Shown piece after piece: positions 54,905-63,469 of a DNA stretch of 64,000 nt (within the stretch, counting starts at the first letter, position 1; every line of letters begins with the position of its first letter). The DNA comes from Neorhodopirellula lusitana (GTDB taxonomy: Bacteria; Planctomycetota; Planctomycetia; Pirellulales; Pirellulaceae): positions 124,001-188,000 of the forward strand of contig NZ_FXUG01000007.1 of assembly GCF_900182915.1 (NCBI RefSeq), given 5' to 3'. The notes beneath the pieces are model-generated. The model was given only the letters and a program-made list of their open reading frames with translations. It was not told where the DNA came from and made no database searches. The position numbers and the translations under genes were made by a program.

Positions 54905-54966
54905 CCAGTTAATCCAGTTTGCTGGGCTGGTTAATCCAGTTTGCTGGGCTGGCTGATTGAGTTTGG
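54905..54966. repeat. 22-bp tandem repeat
   Basis: A 22-base unit with core TTAATCCAGTTTGCTGGG occurs at 54905 and 54927 with one or two differences, and a shortened, diverged unit follows at 54949. It lies between the divergent QueD and DoxX-like genes. Confidence 0.75.
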
Positions 54967-55082
54967 ATGTGCGTTTGGCCCCTCCCGGTCGCCTCGGCGA
55001 TTTGGCCCATCGTCGACAAACTGCCTCCCCCCTGCCCCCGCCGTTTCCCTTCCTTCCCACTCTCGCTCGGAGACCACGCTCA

Positions 55083-56033
55083 GTGGCCAAAATCCTGCTG
55101 TTTCCTTTACGATTGGCCGTCGGTTACGGACTTTCGCCTCGGGTGCTGGGGCAAATCGCGATCATCATGCTGGTGATTTTGCGGATCACCATTGGCTACC
55201 ACTTTTTGAGCGAGGGAACTGAAAAGTACCGCGCCGGAAACTGGACTGCCACGCCTTTCTTTGCCAACGCCAAGGGCCCGCTCGCCGGCGAATTCCGCAA
55301 GATGGTCTGGGACCACGACGGAAAGTTTCGCCTGGACGAAAAACGCGTCAAGATTGTTTGGGCGACGTATCGCGATCGCATCGGAAGTCACTACGGCTTC
55401 GATCAAAAACAGAAAGAACAAGCTCAACGCAACTACGCCGATGCGGTGGATCAGTGGGAATACATCGTTGAGCTGAACGCGAACGAGATCGAAGAGTTCG
55501 AACTCGGCTTGGGGCGAATCGACCAGCTCGATCACGATCCAGTTCGTGACGGTGTCAGCTCTCTGGGTGGCCAACGTGAATCGGTCCGCCGGGAACTCAG
55601 TCAAAAGATCAATCCAACGCTGAAGCAAATTGACGCGATCTGGGCCAACTACGAAACCGCTCAAAAGAGTGTTGCCACCAGCGAACAGGCCAATAGCCAG
55701 CCAACGTACGATTTAGTGAAGCCCCGCTTGGCGTTGATGGATACTAGTGTGATCGACAAGTTGTTGCCGTACTTCGACATGACGATTGGCTGGATGCTGA
55801 TCCTAGGCATGTTCACACCAATCGCGGCATTGGCTTGTGGAGGATTCCTGTTGTCGGTGTTCCTTAGCCAGTATCCGCCTTCGACGGGTCCTGGCTCGTC
55901 GAACTACCAACTCATTGAAGCATTGGCCTGTTTCGTACTGGCTGCCACGGGAGCAGGACGCTTTGCGGGGATCGATTTCTTCCTGCACTTGTTAGTCCGC
56001 AAAACCCATGGCAACTCGGCGTCGTCCCGCTAA
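55083..56033 (+). CDS. DoxX-like membrane protein with a coiled-coil insert
   Basis: A membrane protein with the DoxX four-helix layout split by a large insert. Helix 1 (IAIIMLVILRITIGYHFLSEG, about residue 20-40 from the GTG at 55083) is followed by a charged, helical region of about 170 residues (Glu, Lys, Gln, Arg-rich). Helices 2 to 4 come at the C-terminus (IGWMLILGMFTPIAALACGG, FLLSVFL, LACFVLAATGAGRFAGID). The frame opens at 54957, but the first 42 codons are Pro/Arg-rich and unlikely; GGAG lies ten bases before the GTG. The function is unknown; DoxX proteins are linked to thiol redox and sulfur chemistry in other bacteria. Confidence 0.75.
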   Translation: MAKILLFPLRLAVGYGLSPRVLGQIAIIMLVILRITIGYHFLSEGTEKYRAGNWTATPFFANAKGPLAGEFRKMVWDHDGKFRLDEKRVKIVWATYRDRIGSHYGFDQKQKEQAQRNYADAVDQWEYIVELNANEIEEFELGLGRIDQLDHDPVRDGVSSLGGQRESVRRELSQKINPTLKQIDAIWANYETAQKSVATSEQANSQPTYDLVKPRLALMDTSVIDKLLPYFDMTIGWMLILGMFTPIAALACGGFLLSVFLSQYPPSTGPGSSNYQLIEALACFVLAATGAGRFAGIDFFLHLLVRKTHGNSASSR

Positions 56034-56127
56034 TTCGCCTCTCGTCGAGTTCGGTGCCGATCGTGGCCCGCACTCATCCTTCCTTACATACATTGTCTCT
56101 TTTTGCACTCGATGGGAGTGAACTGCC

Positions 56128-57984
56128 ATGGTCGATAAACTTTCCAAAGAACAACGCGACGTTGGTGAAGCCAATTACTACTCCGCCGTGGGCAGCTATT
56201 ACGACGTCAACCGTCGTGACTTCTTGCGAGGAATCGTGGCGACCGGAGCGGTAGCGGGTGCCGGACTCGGTGCGGCCTACTTTGGCTACGGCAAGGTCAA
56301 TGATCCCGTCCGCGTTGCCGTGATCGGTACCGGCGACGAAGGCAACGTCCTGTTGGGCGGTTGCAATCCTGAATACGTCGACGTCAAGGCGATCTGTGAC
56401 ATCCGTCCATACAGCCAACACCGTGCCTTCCACGGTGACTGGTCGAGCTCGTCAGCGTTGCAGCGTCGGCCAGGTTTGATCAGCGTTGCGGGCTACAAAG
56501 ACGAAGCCGAAGCACGCAAGAACGTCAAGGTTTACGACGGCAGTAACGGCGGCATCATGGCCTGCCTCGAAGACAAGGACATTGAAGCCGTCATCATCGC
56601 ATTGCCGCTTTGGTTGCACGCACCGGTTGCAGCCCTGGCAATGGAACGCGGCCTGCACGTGCTGACTGAAAAGCTGATGGCCCACAACGTGGCCCAGTGC
56701 AAAGTCATGGCTCGGATGGCCGGCGAGATGAAGGACAAGGAAGGCAACCCAATCCACTTGGCAACCGGTCACCAACGTCACTACAACGTCAAGTACGAAA
56801 ACGCGGTCAACCTGATCCGCTGGGGATTGCTTGGCCAACTTCACCACATTCGTGCCCAGTGGCACCGTGGCAACTTGCCAGGTGCCGACAGCTGGTCGAT
56901 GCCGATCCCAGGTGGCGAGATGGTCAATGGTCAAAACTTTGACCGCATTGCCAAGGACATCGAGTACCGCAAACGGGCGTTGGCTGAAACTCGCGACCCC
57001 GATGAAATCGTTCGCCTGCAACATGAGATCGCGTTGTGGCAAGCTTGGGACGCCGACAAAAACGTCGACCCCAAGAAGCACGGCTACACCGACTTCTCGG
57101 TGGGCGACAAGATGTTCAGTTCAATGGAAGAGCTCCATCGCTGGCGTTTGTTCCAACGAACCGGAGCCGGCTTGATGGCTGAGTTGGGCAGTCACCAACT
57201 CGACGCAGTCAGCATCTTCTTGAGCTCGCTCCGTGACGACGGCAAGAAGGTTCACCCACTGAGCGTGCATGCCGTTGGCGGACGCCACATCATGCCGGTT
57301 GATCGCGAAGTCGGCGACCACGTCTATTGCATGTTCGAGTTCCCTGGGCCTGAATACAGCAACACGTTTGACGTTGGTTATTACGACCGCGTCGAAGACT
57401 ATCCCAAGTCAAAGAAGGTGAAGGGCGGCTACGAACAAATCGATCCCGTTGCCGGTTACGAAACCGACCCGAACAAGAAGGTCGTCGTCACCTACTCGTC
57501 GATCAACGGAAACGGGTTCGGCGGTTGGGGCGAAGTCGTGATGGGATCCAAGGGGACTTTGGTCCTGGACAAGGAAACCGACGTTTACCTGTATCGCAAC
57601 AGTGACACCAGCAGCAAAGTTGGCGTGGCGAAGAAGGGTGCGGGCTACGCACTGGACACGTCCGCATCGGGCGACCACGCCGCACCAGTGGCTCAGGCCG
57701 CTTCATCCGGTCCGGTCAGCCGCGGTTACCAAGAGGAAATCGAGCACTGGGCGTACTGCATCCGCAACCCGGATGGTGAAAACAAGCCTCGATGTTACCC
57801 CGCCGTCGCCATGGGTGATGCTGTGATCGCGTTGGGCACCAACGTGGCCCTGAAGCGAGCCAACCGGGGCGAGAGCGGTTACATGAAGTTCGAAGAAGAG
57901 TGGTTCGATGTCGACAGCGACGCGACGCCAGACGACAGCGACATCGCGACGGAAACGAAGTTCATGAAGAAGCCAGTCGCCTAA
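56128..57984 (+). CDS. Tat-exported Gfo/Idh/MocA oxidoreductase
   Basis: An NAD(P)-dependent sugar or polyol oxidoreductase exported folded. The twin-arginine motif NRRDFLRG has its arginines at residues 29-30, after an unusual 28-residue polar leader, and is followed by VATGAVAGAGLGAAYFG. The Rossmann motif VIGTGDEG is at about 68. GLHVLTEKLMAHN replaces EKP with EKL but keeps the lysine. The length of 618 fits the large planctomycete periplasmic subgroup. GGAG lies nine bases before the ATG. A strong terminator follows, so it ends its transcript. Confidence 0.9.
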   Translation: MVDKLSKEQRDVGEANYYSAVGSYYDVNRRDFLRGIVATGAVAGAGLGAAYFGYGKVNDPVRVAVIGTGDEGNVLLGGCNPEYVDVKAICDIRPYSQHRAFHGDWSSSSALQRRPGLISVAGYKDEAEARKNVKVYDGSNGGIMACLEDKDIEAVIIALPLWLHAPVAALAMERGLHVLTEKLMAHNVAQCKVMARMAGEMKDKEGNPIHLATGHQRHYNVKYENAVNLIRWGLLGQLHHIRAQWHRGNLPGADSWSMPIPGGEMVNGQNFDRIAKDIEYRKRALAETRDPDEIVRLQHEIALWQAWDADKNVDPKKHGYTDFSVGDKMFSSMEELHRWRLFQRTGAGLMAELGSHQLDAVSIFLSSLRDDGKKVHPLSVHAVGGRHIMPVDREVGDHVYCMFEFPGPEYSNTFDVGYYDRVEDYPKSKKVKGGYEQIDPVAGYETDPNKKVVVTYSSINGNGFGGWGEVVMGSKGTLVLDKETDVYLYRNSDTSSKVGVAKKGAGYALDTSASGDHAAPVAQAASSGPVSRGYQEEIEHWAYCIRNPDGENKPRCYPAVAMGDAVIALGTNVALKRANRGESGYMKFEEEWFDVDSDATPDDSDIATETKFMKKPVA

Positions 57985-58022
57985 CGCTTCGGAAGCCTAG
58001 CGACCCAAAGCAAACGCATCCC

Positions 58023-58085
58023 AACAGGCCATTGGTCTCCGTTCCCCACAAAAAGGGAGTTCGAGACCAGTGGCCTGTTTTTTTT
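58023..58085 (+). terminator. Rho-independent terminator
   Basis: A 17-base stem, AACAGGCCATTGGTCTC (58023-58039) and GAGACCAGTGGCCTGTT (58063-58079), has one mismatch and a 23-base loop, and is followed by eight T (58078-58085). It lies 38 bases past the oxidoreductase stop. Confidence 0.85.
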
Positions 58086-58223
58086 GTACCTCGACCGGCC
58101 GGACGCGTCTCCGTTGCAAACGACAAAACCGGACCTCAAACGCCTAGCACGGCGCGCGATTCGCCTCAGATCCAATCGCATGCCGCGTCCGTAACTAAAC
58201 TAGAGCTTCGTCCTGATTGAAAC

Positions 58224-58289
58224 GTGGGGTAGGCATCCTGCCTGCCGATTCTTGCTTACCGGAACTCGCAGGCTAGAAGCCTACGCCAC
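58224..58289. repeat. imperfect inverted repeat element R3
   Basis: GTGGGGTAGGCATCCTGCCTGC at 58224-58245 pairs imperfectly with CGCAGGCTAGAAGCCTACGC (58267-58286) and the following CAC, with about 18 of 23 positions matching and a loop of about 20 bases. It stands between the terminator and the next gene. Confidence 0.6.
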
Positions 58290-58324
58290 GCAAAAGATGA
58301 CGCTAAAACTGCAATTTTGCGTTC

Positions 58325-58380
58325 CGTAGACGGAGTCACCAGACTTCGGGCCAGCATCCCGAACATACGAACGCTCGACG
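58325..58380 (+). repeat. degenerate leader of the ~131-bp repeat family
   Basis: CGTAGACGGAGTCACCAGAC, then TTCGGGCC, a gap, and GAACGCTCG match, with differences, the leader found before the 131-bp array (37816) and its detached copy (38749). It lies 20 kb away, which shows that the family is dispersed. Nothing else was recognised in this gap. Confidence 0.5.
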
Positions 58381-58470
58381 ATTTAGCCCCGAACACAAAA
58401 ACTCCGTCGAACTCAGCCACTGGCGTCCTACGCACACCAACACCTCGATTCACACCCACCGGAACATCGC

Positions 58471-59478
58471 ATGACAGGCCTCACCATCGCTCGTCGTCGC
58501 TTCCTTGCCAGCGCCGGCGTCTTCTCCCTCGCCTTCCCACTTGGACTGGGTTCCGCGTGTGCTGACGACTCCGTGATCGCCGAAGACTCTGCCTCCGCGA
58601 CCGACACCAAGCCAGGGCAACCGAACTACGTCAACGCGAAACAATCGGACTGGCGTTTCGGTGTTTCGATTGACACCCCGGTCACGTTCACCAATGGCAT
58701 CGCCACGTTCCCGATCCCGATGGACTGGCCGGAACAGACTGTGGAAGTGGTCACCCGTGAACTGGATTCAGCGGTCGCCCAGGTCCAAGTCCGAGAGATT
58801 GACGGCGGGGTGCGTCAGGTCGTGATGGCGATCCCGAGGATGACCGCGCACGCGACGATGCAAACGGTGGTGACCATGCGAATCGTCAAACGCGAAATCC
58901 AGCCGCCTCAAGACACCGACTCGCTCACAATCCCCAAACGCGTGTCTCGAGAACTGCGGTCCTACATGGGCAACAGCCCGATGATTGACGCATCCAACGG
59001 ACGCATCCGCGCGTTATCTCGCGAGCTAGCCAGCTCTGCACCGGAGAAGGCGTGGGACTTAGTTCGGGCGATCTATGATCGGGTTCGCGAGGAGGTTCGA
59101 TACGTCGAAGGCCCCATCCGCAACGCCTCCGACGCACTCGAAACCGGCGAAGGCGATTGCGAAGACATGACCAGCCTCTTCGTTGCCCTATGCCGAAATG
59201 CCGGTGTCCCGGCTCGAATGGTGTGGGTGCCCGGTCACTGCTATCCCGAGTTCTATCTAGAACAAGATGGCCAAGGTTATTGGTACCCTTGCCAAGCCGC
59301 TGGAACGGAACAGTTTGGGAAAATGCAAGAAGACCGCCCGATCGTTCAGAAAGGGGATCGCTTCAAGACCCCCGAACAACGCAAGCCAGTACGGTATGTC
59401 AGCGAATACTTCCGCTGCGATCGCCGCGGCAACGGAACACCCCGCATCGAAATGATCCGCGGCGTGGTCACTGAATAA
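58471..59478 (+). CDS. exported transglutaminase-like protein
   Basis: A thiol hydrolase or transferase of the transglutaminase-like (TgpA/Rv2569-type) superfamily, 335 residues. A Tat-type signal (RRRFLASAG, arginines at 8-10, cleavage near ACA) exports it. An N-terminal beta domain (55-140) is followed by the catalytic domain with Cys230 in GEGDCEDMTSLFVALCRNAG and His256 in VPGHCYPEFYLEQDG. The third catalytic residue is usually Asp in a DPT-like motif; here the equivalent is YPCQ, so a different acid or none is used. GGAA precedes the ATG. It is monocistronic. Confidence 0.85.
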   Translation: MTGLTIARRRFLASAGVFSLAFPLGLGSACADDSVIAEDSASATDTKPGQPNYVNAKQSDWRFGVSIDTPVTFTNGIATFPIPMDWPEQTVEVVTRELDSAVAQVQVREIDGGVRQVVMAIPRMTAHATMQTVVTMRIVKREIQPPQDTDSLTIPKRVSRELRSYMGNSPMIDASNGRIRALSRELASSAPEKAWDLVRAIYDRVREEVRYVEGPIRNASDALETGEGDCEDMTSLFVALCRNAGVPARMVWVPGHCYPEFYLEQDGQGYWYPCQAAGTEQFGKMQEDRPIVQKGDRFKTPEQRKPVRYVSEYFRCDRRGNGTPRIEMIRGVVTE

Positions 59479-59505
59479 TCGCGTTCCGAAATTTGACTCC
59501 GAAAC

Positions 59506-60477
59506 CTAAGCTTTTAGCATCCGCTCGAGCCCTTGCTCCAGCGTCGTGAGTGGGCGGCCTAGGATCTGTTTCATTTTGGTGATGTCGGGGCAACGCCGGG
59601 TCATGTCGCCTTCGGGCAGTGGTGGCAGGTGCACGACCTTGGATCGACTGCCTGTCATTTCGATGATGCGTTGGGCGAGTTCTATAATGGTGAACTCGAG
59701 GTCGCTGCCGATGTTGATCGTTTCGTTAGCAAGCGACTCGTCGTCGAGGATATGACTGACGGTGTCGAGGTTGTCGTCAATGAAACAGAACGTCCGGGTT
59801 TGCGAACCATCACCGTAAACCGTGATATCCTCATTCCGACCAGCAGCCGCGATGAATTTAGCGACAACGAAGTCAGTGGTCTGTTTCGGTCCGTAAGTAT
59901 TGAAGAACCGGAACACGTTGAACGGCAAACCAAATTCCTGGTGATAGGATCGGAAATAGGACTCGCCCAAGTTCTTGATGATCGCATATGGCAAACGCGA
60001 ATTCAGCGGCGTGGTCTCTTCATGTTGGGGAAGCTCCACCGGCTCGCCATACACTTCGCTGGAACTGGCATAGAAAACCCGTTGCACGCCGGTGTTCTTG
60101 GCGAGCGACAAGACGTTGCGAATGCCATCGATATCGCGCAGCACGGCGACCGGATTGGCGAGCGTTCGTTGCACTCCGACCAAGGCAGCGTAGTGGAAAA
60201 CATAGTCGAAGTGATGCGCCGTCATGATCGGCGTCAGGTCGGCGAGATCGTTCACGTCCGCTTTGATGAAGCGAAAATTGGGGGCCTCTGCACTGGGTAG
60301 TTTTTCCACACTGCCCGTGATCAGGTTGTCCACCACCACCACTTCGTTCTGCGGCGACTCGACCAATCGGCAAGCCAGCGAGCCGCCCACGTTCCCGGCA
60401 CCGCCGGTGATCAAGATTTTGCGAGAATCGGAACTACCGGAATCAGACTGGTGAGCGGGCAAGGAAAGGGTTCCCAA
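59506..60477 (-). CDS. NAD-dependent sugar-nucleotide epimerase/dehydratase
   Basis: An extended short-chain dehydrogenase of 323 residues acting on a nucleotide sugar. The NAD motif GGAGNVGG is near residue 26, after a polar leader. YASSSEVYGEPVELP supplies the Ser of the active site and YAIIKNLGE the Tyr-Lys pair. RFFNTYGPKQTTDFVVAKFI and VYGDGSQTRTFCFIDD are typical of UDP-glucuronate decarboxylases and dTDP-glucose dehydratases as well as epimerases. Specificity is therefore open. The start is a TTG at 60477 that may not be the true one. It diverges from the TPR gene. Confidence 0.88.
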   Translation of the reverse strand: MGTLSLPAHQSDSGSSDSRKILITGGAGNVGGSLACRLVESPQNEVVVVDNLITGSVEKLPSAEAPNFRFIKADVNDLADLTPIMTAHHFDYVFHYAALVGVQRTLANPVAVLRDIDGIRNVLSLAKNTGVQRVFYASSSEVYGEPVELPQHEETTPLNSRLPYAIIKNLGESYFRSYHQEFGLPFNVFRFFNTYGPKQTTDFVVAKFIAAAGRNEDITVYGDGSQTRTFCFIDDNLDTVSHILDDESLANETINIGSDLEFTIIELAQRIIEMTGSRSKVVHLPPLPEGDMTRRCPDITKMKQILGRPLTTLEQGLERMLKA

Positions 60478-60667
60478 AAAGACGACGTGGTTAAGAATGG
60501 CCCCGTTTTAGCAAAATTCCAAATTCGGCGTTGGCAGCACTGCCAGTTTCACGAGGCAATTCGAAGGACAATTCACGTTGCTGGTGAGCGGAAAGATTTG
60601 CTATTGGTCGAGGAACTACCCCGTTTTCCCATATTTGACGCGTTGGCGTCACGGTCGTTTCGAATTT

Positions 60668-63334
60668 ATGGCCACCGATGGTACCCCCAGTCCGGCTGAA
60701 CCTGTCGCCAAATCAGGCCCCTCACTAGCAGCGGCTGCGGCCGGTGCGGCGACGCTTGCGACCATTGTCAGCTTTGGCTATTTGTTCTCGGTATGGGGAA
60801 GCAGTTCCAACATTTCAGCCCTAGACACGCTGCGTCTCGCATCGGCGCAATACGTGTCCGGCAACCTCGTCGTCGCCGGTGAGCTCGCCAGCTCGGTCAC
60901 GCTGCCATCCAGTAACGAAGACGAGGAACCCGCTGAGGGTGAAGAGCCAGAGCCGGTTGAATCAGACGAAGACGGCGAACCAGAAGAAGACTCCCAAGAG
61001 TCTTGGGTGGTGCTGCAGGATTTCTTAATCGGTGCGGGGCTCTATGAAAAATCGACCAAAGAAGTGTTGCCGGCCGACCGCCGAGACGTGCTTGAAAAGG
61101 CGATTCCGGCGTTAGAAAAATCTCGAGACGCGGGGTTCCCGGAAGGAAGATCCGCCGCCGGTCACCGCATGCTGGGATTGTCGTACTACGAAATGGGCCA
61201 GTACGACGAGGCGACCGAAAGTCTCGACAGGGCCATCAAAGGAGACCTGACCTACCGCACTGAATTGACACCAGTCCTCGCCACTGCCCGGGCGCGGCGT
61301 CCAATCAACGAACTCGGCCAGGCGATTACCGAGATTGACCAGGTACTGGCGTTGGAGTCACTCGACACTCAAAAGCGAACCGAGACGGAACTGTTAAAAA
61401 TTAAGTGGCTGATCGAACTGGGACGTTTCGACGAAGCAAAGAAAATGATCGAAGCGGCGCGGGAACGCATCCAGCCCGAAGTCGGTTTGCAAAAGGGGTG
61501 GGCGCTCAAGGCGAACGACGAACTCGCAATCACAGACGCTCAGATGACGGTCAGGAAAACCTTGCTTGCTCTGAGGCCGATCCCAGGCGATATCGTGGTG
61601 GCAGGCGTGCCGACATCGGCGCCGAAACAAATCACTGCGGCGCAACGCACCGAGCTGATCAACCTATTAAAAGTTCTCGGTGAGATGCAGCGGGAAGCGG
61701 ATCCGAAACTTGCAGCCCAAGCTCAGATTATCGGTGCCCATGCCATGTTGTTGGCTGGCGAGCGGGACCTTGCCCTGGCGGAGCTAACCTTGGTCCGACA
61801 ACAGCGTCCGTTCCGTGATGAAGGACTCGAGGGCGGCATGTCTGAAATGGAATTACTGGCGGACATGGGACTGGGGGATGAGGTCTTGCAAACCGCCACC
61901 TATCTAAGCCGAGAGATTGCCCAAAGCCGCCATTTGAATTTTACAAAGCGACGCGAAGAGGAATTTCGCAGCCGAGTTCGCAGCATCCTCGAACGACTGC
62001 GAGGCTTGGAAGAGTACGAAGCCACAATCGCAATCGCCGACACCGTTGCCGGTCTGTTCGGCAAGGCGGAATCGGAGATCGAAAAGGGCGCCGCGTATCG
62101 CGACTGGGGCGAATCGATATTGAAGGCTGGACGGGACGCGGTAGGCGACGTTTCGCGGCCTTCGTTCGAAGCCGCTCGCGCCAAGTTTCGTGGTGCCGGT
62201 GACGCGTTTGGTTTCGCGGCCGAAGAACAATTCAACACCGACGCGTATGTCCCGACGCTATGGTCCGCGATCGATGCCTACCAACGAGGCCGCCATTTTT
62301 CCAAGAGTGCGATCCTATTGAAAAGGTACCTTCGCTATGAAGACCGGATGCGGCAACCACGCGGCCTGGTCGCCCACGGGCGAGCGTTGCTGGCCGAAGG
62401 GAAGCCCATCGATGCGATGAAGTCATTAGAAACGTGTATCGCTGAATTTCCACGGGACCCGATGCGGTACGAGGCCCGCTTGTTGGCCGCCCAAGCCGCT
62501 GCCGACGCGAAGGATGGTGAAACGGCAAAAGCATTCTTAGAGGCCAACCTGAACGACGGTCAACTGACGCCGCAAAGTCCGATCTGGCGAGACTCGTTGT
62601 ACACCCTCGGTGAACTTCTCTACGCGGAAAGCGACCTGGCGATTCTGCAGGCAATGGAGATGGAACTGGACGAGCGAATCGAGAAACTGGACGATACCGA
62701 CCCGATGCTCAACGAGGCGCTCCGCCGATTGAACGAAGCCGTTGAACGGTACTGGCCTTCGCCACGCGCACAGGCCTCCGCTTACCTGCTTGCACGAGGA
62801 CAGTTGTTGGCGGCCAAGCATCCCGAAGCAGAGGTGTTGTCGGATTCGTTGTTGGAACCAGCCAAACGAGATTTACGACAAAAGGTCAGCCGATATCGTC
62901 AGGCAGGGTTGGATCAGTTTTCAGCGTTAGTGCGTTTCATGGACGTTCGAGAACGTGAAGTCGATCTCAGCGAAAAGCAAAAAGCGATCCTGCGAAATTC
63001 ACTGCTGGGACAAGCGGACACGCTCAAAGCGATGGCTCGCTACACCGAAGCTGCGGACGCCTACCGTGAGATGTCGCTGCGATACATGAACGAGCCACCC
63101 GCTCTGGAAGCACTGTTGGGTCAGGCTCGAATGGTCCGACTCCTTGGACGGGAAAAGGAAGCCAACCTGATCGTCAGTCAAGCGGCGGTGGTGTTGAACC
63201 GTATCAGTGACGAATGGGACGAACAATTCGAAGAGATGACTCGGTTCGACCGACCAGGTTGGAAGAAATACTTGGATTGGATGACATCCCGTTTTGATCA
63301 GGCCACCGGTCCACGGTCGGCATTGCAACGCTAG
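60668..63334 (+). CDS. large membrane-anchored TPR-repeat protein
   Basis: An 888-residue protein from the ATG at 60668. A membrane segment (about 17-40) is followed by an acidic Glu/Asp/Pro stretch (about 75-105), then a long series of helix pairs. Several match the TPR pattern (LGLSYYEMGQYDEATESLDRAI, LLAEGKPIDAMKSLETCIAEFP, MARYTEAADAYREMSLRY). The bulk is probably periplasmic, but the orientation is not shown. TPR proteins of this kind are common scaffolds in planctomycetes. The frame opens at 60578, but the leader is atypical. No enzymatic domain was seen. Confidence 0.8.
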   Translation: MATDGTPSPAEPVAKSGPSLAAAAAGAATLATIVSFGYLFSVWGSSSNISALDTLRLASAQYVSGNLVVAGELASSVTLPSSNEDEEPAEGEEPEPVESDEDGEPEEDSQESWVVLQDFLIGAGLYEKSTKEVLPADRRDVLEKAIPALEKSRDAGFPEGRSAAGHRMLGLSYYEMGQYDEATESLDRAIKGDLTYRTELTPVLATARARRPINELGQAITEIDQVLALESLDTQKRTETELLKIKWLIELGRFDEAKKMIEAARERIQPEVGLQKGWALKANDELAITDAQMTVRKTLLALRPIPGDIVVAGVPTSAPKQITAAQRTELINLLKVLGEMQREADPKLAAQAQIIGAHAMLLAGERDLALAELTLVRQQRPFRDEGLEGGMSEMELLADMGLGDEVLQTATYLSREIAQSRHLNFTKRREEEFRSRVRSILERLRGLEEYEATIAIADTVAGLFGKAESEIEKGAAYRDWGESILKAGRDAVGDVSRPSFEAARAKFRGAGDAFGFAAEEQFNTDAYVPTLWSAIDAYQRGRHFSKSAILLKRYLRYEDRMRQPRGLVAHGRALLAEGKPIDAMKSLETCIAEFPRDPMRYEARLLAAQAAADAKDGETAKAFLEANLNDGQLTPQSPIWRDSLYTLGELLYAESDLAILQAMEMELDERIEKLDDTDPMLNEALRRLNEAVERYWPSPRAQASAYLLARGQLLAAKHPEAEVLSDSLLEPAKRDLRQKVSRYRQAGLDQFSALVRFMDVREREVDLSEKQKAILRNSLLGQADTLKAMARYTEAADAYREMSLRYMNEPPALEALLGQARMVRLLGREKEANLIVSQAAVVLNRISDEWDEQFEEMTRFDRPGWKKYLDWMTSRFDQATGPRSALQR

Positions 63335-63469
63335 ACGATCCCAACTCGCCGCCTCTTCCGCCCATTTCACGCGATTGTGTACGCTCGTACCAACGCCTCG
63401 CCGAATGTGCTTCAGCGGTGTCTACTGTTGTCGATTTCATAAACCGTAAGTGCGCAACAGGAATAGGCG

